A DNA stretch of 64,000 nucleotides from Nannobrachium achirus (taxonomy: Eukaryota; Chordata; Actinopteri; Myctophiformes; Myctophidae): positions 17,980,365 to 18,044,364 of the forward strand of contig OY997645.1 in NCBI GenBank assembly GCA_963921795.1. The letters are read 5' to 3'. Below, piece after piece: positions 1 through 10,858 of this stretch. The number at the start of each line of letters is the position of its first letter. Within the stretch, counting starts at the first letter, position 1. Position numbers and translations under genes: made by a program. The notes under the pieces were generated by a model, which saw nothing but the letters and a program-made list of their open reading frames with translations, searched no databases and was not told the DNA's origin.

Positions 1-105
1 AATTATAGTTATAAAGTTTTTCTTTTGCTTAATGTTTTAAGTAAAGTATATTGAATTGCCTTGTTGTTGAAATGTGCTGCACAAATAAACCTGCCTTGCC
101 TCGCC
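1..105 (+). repeat. LINE 3'-tail-like fragment
   Basis: The stretch ends in a phrase about a chemical-free tail context: 'aatgtgctgcacaaataaa' followed by 'cctgccttgcctcgcc', which resembles the 3' tail of fish LINE-type retrotransposons. Only the tail is in the window and no reverse-transcriptase coding is visible. The assignment rests on recalled similarity only. Confidence 0.35.
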
Positions 106-525
106 TTCTCCCATGAACTCTTTATATATTTAGTATATAATACTTACGTATTAGAAATACTCAAATTACTCAGATTCTGTTTGCCTCAACATCCTGATTG
201 ATCCAGAATTCCTTGACACTGCCTTGCTCTTTTCCCTTCTTGATTTATGTTGTTCAAATATAGCATCTGTCATCTAACATCTGGATCCACGATAACATGA
301 TTGACTTTGAACAAGATGGCAGTAGCTCCACTTAGCTCACCACCCTCACATGAACCCCAACCATGAACGCAAGTCGTTGCTGTTGGGCGGAAACCTTGTG
401 TGTTCAAAAGCGTTACTTTTCAGGAAATAGAAGAAAAATAATAATAACCCATGTCCCAATACATCCAATGTAGTTATAATATGCAACTAATATTTAGTCA
501 AAACTCTTGTTGATACATTTCATTG
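106..525. other. No recognisable feature
   Basis: AT-rich unique-looking sequence with no coding signal, no RNA gene and no clear repeat ends. Confidence 0.5.
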
Positions 526-533
526 GTTCAATA

Positions 534-1068
534 CAATGTTGTTTTTGACAGCAAATTTTGATTTAGTTTTAGTCATAGTCTTTTGAATAAAATCTTTTTT
601 AGTTTTAGTCCTAATTTAGTCACCTGAAAAGTTTTAGTTTCAGTCTAATTTTAGTCGACTAAATATCATACGATTTTATGGCGACTACATCTACAGTTGA
701 TTTAGTCAACTAAAATGTATTTTGGCAGGCCTTGATGGCATCGTAGTGACTGATTTTACACTTGGTTGTGTGCTGAAAATAGCCGATCTACAAGCTCACA
801 ACGCGTCGCAGCGCGACGCGTTGTGAGCTTGTAGATTGCTATTTTCAGCACGCAACACCTGAGAGCAACCAAACATAAAATGACTCTCTTCAGCACTAGT
901 CCCTCCCCAACATTTTAGTCTAGTTTTTATTTTGTTGACGAAATTGTCAATTATATTTAGTCTCAGTTTTAGTCATCACAGCTTAGTTTTTATTTAGTTT
1001 TCGTCAGTGAAAAAAACGCAGTCGACAAACATTTTTCGTCATAATTTTAGTCGACAAAATCAACACTG
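534..1068. mobile_element. hAT-type MITE (family M, 'TTTAGTC'-rich)
   Basis: A 535-bp element bounded by a perfect 8-bp direct repeat gttcaata at 526-533 and 1069-1076. The ends are caatgttgtttttgac on the left and tcgacaaaatcaacactg on the right, and both flanks are full of 'ttttagtc' and 'gactaaa' motifs, so the termini are inverted repeats. There is no coding capacity. An 8-bp duplication and CA...TG ends fit the hAT superfamily. The shared palindrome lies in its right-central part (770-851). Confidence 0.8.
770..851. repeat. Shared palindrome copy 1 (in MITE family M)
   Basis: Near-perfect 82-bp palindrome. Arms run from gtgctgaaaatagc to gctattttcagcac around the centre cgtcgcagcgcgacg. 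The left arm has GCCGATC and the right has GATTGC, a form of GATCTGC with one base lost, so the two arms differ at the characteristic mismatch position. Confidence 0.9.
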
Positions 1069-1076
1069 GTTCAATA

Positions 1077-1592
1077 TTTGTGAAACCCACAGACACGCTA
1101 AACCAATTTCAGCTGCCATAGATGCTTTTTTTGGGGGGGGGGTAAAACTATAGTTTGACGAAGTAGGACATTCATTTATAAATAAAATAAAATAAACATA
1201 AAAGGTTCACTATGCAGCTACAAAGTTTCTGCCAGTCAAAATATATCCGAGGAATAAGAGGGCTGTTCTTTTTGGTAGTATCATACAAATGCGTTTGTTG
1301 GTTTACCTTATTTACCCTGCTGGCTTAAATTACTAAACACGTAACCTCTGTTGTTATTCCCGACCTCCAATGCTGATGCACTTAGACAGCATGCAAATCT
1401 GCTATGATGGTCTGACTGCTGCTGGGTTTGTTTTTGTGTGTGCAACCGTTGGTTGGTCTGATGAAAAGACCACCTGTCATGCTCTGGCCTTTGATAACAT
1501 GATGAGGTCATAGAGCATAGAGTAGACTATGCAGTACAGTTGGTGGGAAGTAGTCCAGGGCCACCACATATTGTGTTTACTGTACTACTGTA
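1077..1592. other. No gene; unassigned sequence
   Basis: Unique-looking AT-rich sequence with a short G run near 1134-1142. No coding exon or repeat terminus was recognised. Confidence 0.5.
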
Positions 1593-2836
1593 GTATAGGC
1601 CAGGGGTTTTCAAAGTGGGTGACGGGGCACCCTGGGGTGCCGCGACAGCAGTCCAGGGGTGCCGCGAGATCATTTGATAATATTTGGAATTAATTTGGAC
1701 ACTTGAAAAAATATTTAGTATTACCCAGGGGGCAAAGGAAGGTGTGCTGCATTTGCCCCGACATAAAAGGTTGTCCACCAGAAATATTATCTATGACCCA
1801 GTAGGATCACAACCTATATGGACAACCCGGTCAATTTGTTCGGAAAAGTTCCAATATGGCCGCCTCAATATTAGCCCCTATTAGTTTTAATGGGGGGTGA
1901 ATAGGGAAGAAATTTAAACTGAGGGATATGTCCACGAAACTTCACAGGTTGATCAATGGTATACATATGAACATTTTTTGTATTGCATGTTTCCATGAAA
2001 TCCAATATGGCCACCACAATATGGCCACCATAATGTAAGGACCCAGAAAATAGGTTTTGCCTCTAACTTCTGAACCAGATGAGCTAGAAACGCAAACTTG
2101 GTGTCTATTTCATGGTGTCTGACCATGGGAGACTCAATGGAATAGCTAATTTTATTATTGGGTGTGTCTGGACCTTTATTGTGCATATTTGCAAGATGGT
2201 GGACTCCCAAAATAGAGCTTTAACATAATTTCTACCATGATTGTTGACTGCTTTTGCAAATACAAGCAATATGAATCCATTTGCTAAGATTTATGGCACA
2301 GAAGGGACTTATACCTGTATTATTCTTGAGTTTGCATGTTGTCAAAATGGCTGTAAACGAGATATTATATTTCCTGTCCGATTCTACTGTATGTAGTTGT
2401 AGCAATGACTTCAGATAAAATCAGAGACCAAAACAATGTATCTTAGAAATTATTTTTTTATTTAAAAAATTAATAAAAAAGAGAGAGATTATCTCAATGA
2501 AATGAATGCAACTGCCTTTTTGGGTCTTTCACACATAGACATGCACATGCTTTCCAACAACTTCAGCTTCAGGGAAATTATAATGAACACATGATTAAAA
2601 CAGGCTGCATTATAATGCAAATAATTGCTAGTCACTATCACTGTCATGTGTACCTATCCTGCTGCATCTTGTCTCCAGTCCTTGGCAACGACACCCCAAG
2701 TAGCATGCAATTCCCTTCTTCGCACATGAACAGTTTTTCTGTCAGCCTTTGATACAGCTACATGATATTGCCTTGTCCATTGATATAGGCCAGGCTGGCT
2801 CTGTAGATGGACAGGGGACTGCCTTCCCATGGCGAC

Positions 2837-2866
2837 AGCATGATATAGGCATCTATATCATGCTGC
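2837..2866. repeat. Small hairpin at the inner edge of the left arm
   Basis: The sequence reads agcatgatata, a short spacer, then tatatcatgct, a perfect small inverted repeat exactly where the long left arm stops matching the right arm. It may mark the junction where the long inverted repeat formed. Confidence 0.6.
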
Positions 2867-2897
2867 CACCCACCTCCTAGACCTTCCAGAGCTGTGG

Positions 2898-3480
2898 GTG
2901 AGAACAGAGCAGGATGCATATCTTCCTATCCATCACATGGTCTCAGCCCTTGGACTCGCACAGTGTCGTGCCCTGCCCTTTATTCACAGCCTGAGTGGCA
3001 GAGATACCACCAGCTATCCCTTTTTCACTGGAAAGAAGGCATGGTTCAAGACCAGCATGGGTCTAGATCTCCCTGCACTTCAGGAGTTTGGTGAAAATTC
3101 CTCTTATTCCCTCTCAGAGGATGTCAAGAATCAGGCTAGAGACCTCACGATAGCTGTATATGCATCAAAAGCTGACCATTCGGAGGACTTTGACCTGGCA
3201 AAGCTGAGAGTGTACAAGTTCCTAAATAACCGATCAACCCTGTTGAAGCTGCTGCCACCTACAGAAAATGCCTTTGGCCTGCACCCCACTCTTGCAGCCA
3301 TAATAGATAAAACTGCACACATCGCGAAGCCAGACATCCCTTGCTTCACTGAATATGGATGGTCTCTCAGTGATGGGAAGGCAGTCCCCTGTCCATCTAC
3401 AGAGCCAGCCTGGCCTATATCAATGGACAAGGCAATATCATGTAGCTGTATCAAAGGCTGCCAGAAAAACTGTTCATGTG
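2898..3480 (+). pseudogene. Captured or relic coding fragment with HSLSGRDTTS motif and Cys-rich end
   Basis: An open frame of about 194 codons lies in the loop and right arm of the long-inverted-repeat element. The first third carries FIHSLSGRDTTSYPFFTGKK, then a helical-looking middle, then LPPTENAF, HIAKPDIP and TEYGWSLSDGK, then a cysteine cluster CSCIKGCQKNCSC. I recall fish and invertebrate transposon-associated proteins with a similar 'HALTGCDTTS' motif followed by a Cys-rich tail, but I cannot name the family. The usual Cys of that motif is Arg here. The frame is cut by the LINE fragment at 3481, after which it continues only through repeat sequence. It has no intact start context, no promoter and no partner gene, so it is best read as a relic of an autonomous element's gene or a captured host exon, not a working host gene. 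The part from 3373 on is duplicated in inverted form at 2725-2830. Confidence 0.55.
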
Positions 3481-3815
3481 CCATCCATCCATCCATCCAT
3501 CTTCAACCGCTTATCCGGAATCGGGTCGCGGGGGTAACGGTTCCAACTGAGACTTCCAGATTTCCTTATCCTGCGTAACTTCCTCCACTCCCTCTGGGAG
3601 TATACCGAGGCGTTCCCAGGCCAGTCTGGAGATATAATCCTTCCATCTGGTCTAAGGTCTGCCACGGGGTCTCCTCCCAGTGGGACGTGCATCGAGGACC
3701 TTCCTAGGAAGGCGCTCGGGGGGCATCCGTACTAGATGCCCGAACCACCTAAGCTGACTCCTTTCCAAGTGAAGGAGCAGCGGTTCTACTCCAAGTCTCT
3801 CTCGGGTGATTGAAC
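3481..3815 (-). mobile_element. LINE 3' fragment (L2/Rex1-like), inserted in the right arm
   Basis: It begins with a (CCAT)n run (a (GGAT)n tail on the minus strand) and an 8-bp duplication ttcatgtg flanks it at 3473-3480 and 3816-3823. The minus strand translates to the C-terminal region typical of fish non-LTR retrotransposons, with QLRWFGHLVRMPPERLPR, then a GRRPRGRPQTRWKDYISRLA-type segment, then WERLGI. The left arm at about 2720-2735 shows the same site uninterrupted, which proves the insertion. 5' truncated; clade assignment is from memory. Confidence 0.85.
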
Positions 3816-4932
3816 TTCATGTGCGAAGAAGGGAATTGCATGCTACTTGGGGTGTCGTTGCCAAGGACTGGAGACAAGATGCAGCAGGATAGGTACACAT
3901 GACAGTGATAGTGACTAGCAATTATTTGCATTATAATGCAGCCTGTTTTAATCATGTGTTCATTATAATTTCCCTGAAGCTGAAGTTGTTGGAAAGCATG
4001 TGCATGTCTATCTGTGAAAGACCCAAAAGGCAGTTGCATTCATTTCATTGAGATAATCTCTCTCTTTTTTTATTAATTTTTTAAATAAAAAAATAATTTC
4101 TAAGATACATTGTTTTGGTCTCTGATTTTATCTGAAGTCATTGCTACAACTACATACAGTAGAATCGGACAGGAAATATAATATCTCGTTTACAGCCATT
4201 TTGACAACATGCAAACTCAAGAATAATACAGGTATAAGTCCCTTCTGTGCCATAAATCTTAGCAAATGGATTCATATTGCTTGTATTTGCAAAAGCAGTC
4301 AACAATCATGGTAGAAATTATGTTAAAGCTCTATTTTGGGAGTCCACCATCTTGCAAATATGCACAATAAAGGTCCAGACACACCCAATAATAAAATTAG
4401 CTATTCCATTGAGTCTCCCATGGTCAGACACCATGAAATAGACACCAAGTTTGCGTTTCTAGCTCATCTGGTTCAGAAGTTAGAGGCAAAACCTATTTTC
4501 TGGGTCCTTACATTATGGCGGCCATATTGTGGCGGCCATATTGGATTTCATGGAAACTTGCAATACAAAAAATGTTCATATGTATACCATTGATCAACCT
4601 GTGAAGTTTCGTGGAAATATCCCTCAGTTTAAAATTTTTCCCTATTCACCCCCCATTAAAACTAATAGGGGCTAATATTGAGGCGGCCATATTGGAACTT
4701 TGCCGTACAAATTGACCGGGTTGTCCATATAGGTTGTGATCCTACTGGGTCATAGATAATATTTCTGGTGGACAACCTTTTATGTCGGGGCAAATGCAGG
4801 TTTCCTAAAAAAAGGCTGGTTTGCCCCCTGGGTATATCATTTTAAGCTTGAAGTACAAAGTTATTTTCAGTCAGTTCTAACCAAAATGGCTATTATCTCA
4901 ACGTTTTCCTCGCAACATAATCACTAAAATAT

Positions 4933-5201
4933 CGTCACTGTCGGACAGAAACCTTGTATCTCCAAGTTTCAAATGTGTAGGCTACGTCTTGGTAAAGCAA
5001 AGCCTTGCTTCATCGTACAAGACTGTCGCACAAATCTAGTGAAAACAGCCGATCTACAAGCACACAACGCCTTGTGATGGGAGGCGTTGTGTGCTTGTAG
5101 ATCTGCTGTTTTTACTAGTTTAGTATATTTAGTACATTGTATAGATGATAAATACAAAACGAACGGTTTTGGACATACAAGTTTTCCACCCGACAACGAC
5201 G
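4933..5201. mobile_element. MITE family A, copy 1
   Basis: Ends cgtcactgtcggacag and ccacccgacaacgacg are inverted repeats, flanked by a 4-bp duplication atat at 4929-4932 and 5202-5205. It is 269 bp, non-coding, and carries the shared palindrome in its centre. Two more copies lie at 55872-56121 and 60563-60819. Confidence 0.8.
5036..5118. repeat. Shared palindrome copy 2 (in MITE A1)
   Basis: Arms ctagtgaaaacagc and gctgtttttactag enclose gatctacaagcacacaacgcc and its complement. The left arm has GCCGATC and the right GATCTGC. The arm reads AAGCACAC rather than AAGCTCAC, with the matching change in the opposite arm. Confidence 0.9.
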
Positions 5202-5320
5202 ATATGCTATAAATATATGGTGCTGGGAGTGAAAATTATAATGTAGGGGTGCCTCGGATTAATAAAAAATATTTATGGGGTGCCCTGAGACAAAAAAGTT
5301 TGGGAACCCCTGGTATAGGC

Positions 5321-6689
5321 CACAACATTTTACAATGTTGTGTCTTATGTTAGGATTAATAAAGAATATCTCACTGCAATCTATCTATAAATTCTACAGT
5401 ATAAATCTCTGTGAGTATGTGATGGCTGTCCTTCACATGTATTCAGAACTGTCCCAACCTTCACAGCAACACAACAGCAACACAAATCTTATACATTGTC
5501 AACACAGAGCTACACAACACACCAACAACACAACTACACAGGTCTTAACCCAAGCATCTAAGAAACACGCACAGGCACACGCACAGGCACTCATGCAGGC
5601 ACTCATGCAGACACACACACACACACACACGCACGCACACATATACACACGCAAACATTACATTTGAGTGTGTGGGCCTGCACCATCCATAAATTCCACA
5701 AATATCTGTGAGTGTGTGTATATGTGACTTTACTTTGCATATCTCAAGTGCCATCCAACCAATTGCTTTCACACTGGGTGCATGTATTGCTGACGTCTCG
5801 AGGGGTTGCAGTTTTGAGTGTGAAGTTGGTCCGATCAGCCGTTCTGCAGAACCAACAGGGGGCATGATTACATGTAAAGTTAATGCAAAGACGTGACTGA
5901 TGCGAATTACGTGACGTGAATGACACAATACAATTGGCATGAAACTGAAACGTATATCATAGTACATTTTTTACATTTTTAAAATAAGTTGTCCCTTTCT
6001 TTCTTAGAAGAAAGGGCCACCACAGAAAGAGCATATTCGTGCACACAGTCCCTCAGACATAGGCCTACACACACGCACACGCACATGCACACATACTAGC
6101 ACTCACACAATGTCATTCATATTCCTGTGTACATGTGATTCAAAAAGGCCAGTAGGAAGCCATGTTATTATTGTTGAATAATTTATACAAAGACAAAGAA
6201 TGTTCCCTTAACCTGCAGTAGTTTTTCAGTATCCCTATCCCTGCAGGGCTTTTTGTGTGCTGGTATTTGTAGAAATGTGGAATTGGGGAAAAATAAAGCC
6301 TGTTTTAGCCAGAGATTTCTGTGTAAAAAATTTAGAAGGCGCAACCAGGCAAACCTGTTAGTAAGTAAGAAGTACATTAGGGCAATTTTATGACCCCTCG
6401 TGTCTCGGTTCAGCCTCGTAGCAGTGACTGAGTGCAAATGTAATTCACCCTGGATAGGAATTGGAGGCTAATGAATATTACAGCATGTTGCTCTCGGATT
6501 CTAATGTGGTCTTTATCCGTCATCGGCTTGGGGATGGGAGGGTGACTGATTCAAGATTCAGTGCCATTGATAGAGTCCAAAAGGCAGGGAGCCAAGGTGG
6601 CAGTTTTTTTTTTCTCCCTCTCTCTCTCTCTAGTGAACATCTGTGTTTTATTTGTAGCCCCATACAGACCAAGACGCTCCTCTCCTCTC
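5321..6689. other. Non-coding stretch with a small (AC)n tract
   Basis: No exon was recognised. At 5560-5650 there are short tandem copies of gcacaggcactcatgcag-like units followed by (AC)n and (GC-AC) repeats. Another AC-rich patch lies at 6065-6110. The rest looks unique and may be upstream sequence of the gene whose first exon begins near 7 kb. Confidence 0.5.
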
Positions 6690-6842
6690 ATTCTAATTGG
6701 AGCTGTAGCCTCTCAGTCCTCCTGTGGCAGCTCTGGTTCCCAGAGCGTAGACCTGAGCTTCCCAGCCTCGCGTACAGCCTCCGCCACCCAGACTGCCAGG
6801 CTCGCTGAGAGAGAGCGAGAGAGGGGAAGAGAGAGCAAGAAT

Positions 6843-6879
<37 letters not shown>

Positions 6880-7510
6880 GGGGGGGGGGGGGGTGCAGTG
6901 GGGGGAGGAGTCTGGAGCAACCTCCTCTTCCCCTGCCTCTCTGTTGGCTGTGTGAATGGTAGAGCAAACGAGAGAGAGAGAGAGCGTGCGGGCGCAGGAG
7001 GGGGCGTGTGGAGACACTGAATCTCTGAGATTGAGAATGGAAGGGCAGTGAGAGAGCGTGCAGAGCTGCAGAGACGGAGTGAGCCTGTGGATGCTCACAG
7101 CTGACAGCGACAACACAGAGTCCATACGAGCTCACCTCAGCGAGACGGCGCGCGGGAGGCACTGCTGCTCATCAACGGAAAACTCTAAAGAGTCACAGTC
7201 CAAGAAGAGAGCAGGTGACTGAGAGGTGACTGAGAGAAAGAGAGAGAAGAGAAGAAGAAGAAGAAGAGAAGGAGGAGGAGAAGAGGCATAAGAGGACAGA
7301 AGAAGAAGAAGAGAAACAAACACAACCAACCCCCTTTCAGTAAAAAAAAAGGACACTACTGTGGGACTCCAGCATCGGTCCCTAACTGCACAGAAGCGCA
7401 CTGTCTCGTCCTGTTTAGTGCGCCTCTGCCTGCGTGTGCGCCTGCCAACTTCGATTTCACACTTGCCCCACAGTTCTTCCAATTTGTCTTGCCCTCTCCG
7501 CTCCCCAGTC
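6690..7510 (+). promoter_or_regulatory. Probable promoter and 5' leader, purine-rich
   Basis: Directly upstream of the candidate first coding exon. It is strongly GA-rich with a (GA)n-(G)n tract at 6842-6893, more GAGA patches at 6970-6985, and (GAAGAA)n-like sequence at 7245-7315. CpG-containing patches occur at 6986-7000 and 7143-7160, while most of the window is CpG-poor. No TATA box in a convincing position was seen and the transcription start cannot be fixed. Upstream ATGs, for example at about 7036 and 7091, would lie in the leader if transcription begins before them. The inference depends on the exon call. Confidence 0.4.
6842..6893. repeat. (GA)n-(G)n simple repeat
   Basis: About 17 GA units from 6842 to 6876, then a run of about 15 G residues. 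It sits in the presumed promoter/leader region. Confidence 0.95.
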
Positions 7511-7556
7511 ATGATCCCTTGGGTCCTTCTGCTCCTGTTGTGGTTCTCCGGACGCG
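7511..7556 (+). CDS. Candidate first coding exon: signal peptide start of an unidentified secreted or membrane protein
   Basis: The ATG at 7511 has G at -3 and opens MIPWVLLLLLWFSGR plus one base of the next codon, followed by the donor g|gtaagt at 7557. The peptide has a tiny n-region, a hydrophobic core from W4 to F12 and a small/polar end, as in a signal peptide. The upstream frame is open to about 7361 but has no in-frame ATG, so this is the first possible start in frame. The phase-1 intron right after a signal-peptide exon is common in genes for cell-surface and extracellular proteins with Ig, FN3, EGF or similar modules. No second exon was recognised before the window end, so the protein cannot be named. 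If the donor is not used, the frame reads KLSISMP and stops at 7582. The call rests on signal-peptide character plus splice donor; a chance ORF cannot be excluded. Confidence 0.5.
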
Positions 7557-7907
7557 GTAAGTTATCTATATCGATGCCCTGATGTGTGCTTCTCATTGCT
7601 AAGTGATGTTTGTGTGCCAGTGGCAAACGTGCCTCTGCATTTGTCTCTCGCTGTGAGACATCCAAGCTCGCCCTGTGTCGTCTGTGTCTCTCTTTTTTTT
7701 CTTTCTTATTGCTTTGCTCCTCTGTGCAATGTTAAGTCTAAGGCATCATCAGGCATGAATGAAGGAGAGTAATTAGATCGGGTCTGTGCGGTGGTCCTGG
7801 GGGCTGCTGAGCTGTCAATGGCAGGGCACCGGCACTTTTCTGATTCAGTAGTTCATCACGGCTTTTATACGCCATGTCAGGCTAGTTAAATACCTCCCAT
7901 TCAGCCT

Positions 7908-7910
<3 letters not shown>

Positions 7911-7960
<50 letters not shown>
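7911..7960. repeat. (CA)n microsatellite
   Basis: About 24 uninterrupted CA units followed by catacatactcacactcac. Confidence 0.95.
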
Positions 7961-7962
<2 letters not shown>

Positions 7963-8428
7963 TACTCACACTCACACTCTCTCCCTCTCTGAAAGGCGTC
8001 TTACTCCACAGTCCAAGTTACATTGTTTCGAAACTGTGAGAATGCCCTTTCAATTAATTCAGCGGAACCACAGGAAAAGGGGGGCTGGTCAAAGGGGGAG
8101 AAAAGGGGGTGCAGTATTGGGGAGTGCTTTAAAAACACAGACACCCCCCGAAAGAGCACCGTGATTTCATTCGTCGGCATGTGTTGTTATTTTTATTCCT
8201 AAGCCGTCGTGTGTTTGTGGACAGAATGAGGACGGGCGGGTTGTTTCCCCAGCTTGCCACCAGGTGGTTGTCTTTGGAAGACAATTGAAGTGGGTGAAAG
8301 TGTAAACAGCGGCATAAGCAACGATGAGTAGAGTAACGGGGTGCTCTCCACGGGGGGCTGTCTGATACGGACGGACCTGCGGAGTGAGCCAGACAGTGGA
8401 CGGATGGTTCTGTCTGTCTGCCTGCCAC

Positions 8429-8513
8429 CCCCCCACACCCACCCCCACACCCACCCCCACACTGCCCCCACACTGCCCCCAACCCACCCCAACCACTCCC
8501 CCCTCAACCCCCA
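8429..8513. repeat. C-rich (CACCC)n minisatellite
   Basis: Repeated acccaccccc and actgccccc units on the plus strand. The complementary strand has several runs of four or more G residues, so a G-quadruplex is possible. Confidence 0.85.
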
Positions 8514-10600
8514 GCGTATCCCATGGAAGGTCAGGGTCACCGGCTCTGCCACACTGCCTCTTTTCAAAGTTTGACCCCATCACGCCCAGTCGGGCGTGAT
8601 GCTAAAGCAAGGCTGTGAAAGAATGCTCTGTGTGTTGTGTGAGTTTGTGCGTGCGCGCGTGCGTGCGTGTGCATGTGTGTGAGTGTTTTTTTTTTCGTGC
8701 TCATCTCCCCAGAGGGTGTTGTAACCTTTTGTTCTGACGTAGAAGGAAAAAGGACGAAACGAATCCATTCCAATCTGAGTCCCATCAGTGATGAAATTGA
8801 TAGCTGTGCGGTTGCAACACATCCTCCATAACAAAACAGAAGCCGGTAAACAACGTTGTTTTCTCGCGCAATATTCTGCTTGTGCGTACCACATGTTGAT
8901 CTTGTGTCAACAGCCAGGAGGAGAGATGGTTAGAAATGCATCCATTATATACATCATCAACGAGCTCCTTTAATGTGTTTCCCACATTCCTTTTCTTTTT
9001 TTCCCTGTGTGCATGTGTTTAAACCGTATATTACGGGTATTTTTTAATACAGCACTGAACATACAATGATATCTGGACACACATGGTCACAAGCACTAAT
9101 TTGAATGTGTCCGGGGTGATGAAGCTTCTAATATCGCTCTCAGCGGCGGCCATGCTTTAGGGGCACATAGATCACATCGAGAGAGGCTGTCAGTTTTAGT
9201 ATCTGCAGGATTCTTTTTTATGACTGTAGAAGTGGGTGTCCTGGGATGTTGACACAAACAGTTCCATCCCATTCTGTAAGTGGACCTTGTGAGTGGATGG
9301 CAGCTAGGGGAGTGGTAGACTATTCCACTACTGGCTGTGATCGTCGTTAAGGGGGCAATTTTTACAGACACGGGCAAAATAGGACATGGCGTCTCGCTGC
9401 CTTGGTGTTTACCTCCATGTTTAGTTTTTCCTTTTTTTTGGTGTGATATCTCTGCTCACAAGTGTACCGGCAATCACAATCCTCTAGCTACATCCACACT
9501 ATCTTAAAGCATCTATAAAGTTCATGGCATCTGCATTCCGAGTCACACTGTACTGTATGTTATTTATCTCACTGGACTGTGAAAGATGTCATTCGATTTC
9601 TCGAGGGTGTCTGGAGATTGGTATCCGCCTCGCCGTAAAAAATAAATAAAAATAAAATAAATTCAAAGATTACACTTTAACATTGTAGGTGGTTGTATCC
9701 AATATTCATGCACATGCAGTATGCACATCACATTTTCCACTTCCAGTCACGGTCTGTGTTCTGTGTAGGGGGAAAAAAAACACAAAAACAACTAACACCA
9801 AATCTCAGATAGTACCAATGGGTGAGAGGAGATTGCTGCGCATTTCTGCAAGAGTTGGTTATTACCATAATATAAAATAATGCAATCCTCCTTCAGGTAA
9901 ACAGGAGATAACAGCCTGCCTTCGCTTTTTGCCTGCCTCTGGGGGGGAAAAGTGGTCCCCTGTAGCTAAGTCTTGTTGTACAAATTACGGCTCTGTTTAT
10001 AGGGTCGGCCCGGTGTCAGCAGAAAGCCGTGCAGAAAAAAACAATCTTGTTTTTATGAACCGCAGGGATGGCTACGGCCACGTATAGCTATCCTGTGTTG
10101 AGACAAAGACACCAAGGAATGGATGGAAGAGAGAGAGAGAGGGGGGAGAGGGGGTAGTGGCACTGTATCTGGCACTGTGCTGTATGCCCTTTTCTTCTCC
10201 AGCAGTTGAGAAAGAAATGAAAGAGTCTGCCAGCAAACAGGGCCACTGTGCAATTCTTCTCTTAAATTTGAGAGAGAGAAAGAGAGAGTAAAGAAACATG
10301 AGGGGAGAAGGAGAGCAAATGGCTCTCCATCCTGGTTGCACTGTTGCCTGTATCTAGGGCACCTTTTCTCTCCCAGTCACCTGTTTCTGCTGGTGACAGA
10401 TGACATGGCTCCAGTTCGCCAGGAATCTCAGTTGAAAGTCCCCGCGAAACAACAGAGTCACCTCAGGCCAAAGCAGTCCACGACCTCGTCCTGTCTCCCT
10501 GGCACCTCCTGCTCTCTTTCTCTCTCTCTCTAGCCCCATTCACTATCTTACTATCGTTCTTTCGGCCGCTTCTATCTCTTTTTCCCACTCTCCTATACTG
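8514..10600. other. Intronic sequence without a recognised feature
   Basis: Mostly unique-looking. It holds a (GT/GC) patch at 8645-8685, an AT-rich A/T run at 9637-9663 and a GA patch at 10125-10155. No coding exon, RNA gene or clear transposon end was found. Confidence 0.45.
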
Positions 10601-10624
10601 CACACTCTGTGCCACTCGCCATCT

Positions 10625-10717
10625 ACACAGCAAAAATCCTGAGTGCTCGTTTAACTCTGCGAGTGCAAAAGAAAATGGACCATCCCAGGTTTTTGCACTC
10701 GCAGATTGTGCTGTGTA
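10625..10717. repeat. Short foldback, 'acactgtaaaa'-type MITE relic
   Basis: Left acacagcaaaaatcctgagtgc and right gcactcgcagattgtgctgtgt are imperfect inverted repeats around a middle with tttaactctgcgagtgcaaa and aatggacc. The phrase 'aactctgagagtg...aatggacc' recurs near 11385 and 33775, so it appears to be one dispersed family. Confidence 0.5.
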
Positions 10718-10731
10718 CTCTGTCTGCCTCC

Positions 10732-10858
10732 CTCTCTCTCTCTCTCTCTCTCTGTCTCGATCTCTCTCTCTCTGTCTGTCTGTCTGTCTGTCTATCTCTC
10801 TCTCTCTCCCTGTGTCACCTCTCTTTTTGTCTCTGCCCCCCCCCCCCCCCCCCCCTTT
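10732..10858. repeat. (CT)n-(CTGT)n-(C)n compound simple repeat
   Basis: CT units, then ctgtctgtctgtctgt, more CT, and a C run of about 18 at 10837-10855. Confidence 0.95.

Larger units (their letters stand above)
1724..4831. mobile_element. Long-inverted-repeat element with a captured coding fragment
   Basis: The left arm 1724-2830 and right arm 3373-4831 are near-identical inverted copies of about 1.1 kb once a LINE insertion in the right arm is removed. The outer ends read cccagggggcaaa and tttgccccctggg. The arms are so similar that the same 85-codon spurious frame is open on the minus strand at 1953-2210 and on the plus strand at 4336-4593. The unpaired loop 2831-3372 holds coding-like sequence that runs on into the right arm. 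Superfamily is unknown; clear target duplications were not seen. Confidence 0.75.
1601..5312. mobile_element. hAT-type element, outer shell of a nest
   Basis: Left end caggggttttcaaagtgggt and right end gtttgggaacccctg form imperfect terminal inverted repeats. A perfect 8-bp duplication gtataggc flanks them at 1593-1600 and 5313-5320. The hAT material itself is only about 0.4 kb (1601-1723 plus pieces of 4832-5312). The rest is nested insertions: a long inverted-repeat element at 1724-4831 and a small MITE at 4933-5201. The target has TA in its centre (nnnTAnnn), the pattern reported for Buster-type hATs. Confidence 0.85.

Noticed and set aside
2898..3578. 226-codon open frame as a working host gene
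   Set aside because: It lies inside a transposon nest, is cut by a LINE fragment after about 194 codons, and its 3' part is duplicated in inverted form.
7132..7665. 177-codon minus-strand frame opposite the presumed first exon
   Set aside because: It is low-complexity (Ser/Leu/Arg runs from GA repeats) and has no domain; it is a shadow of the purine-rich leader.
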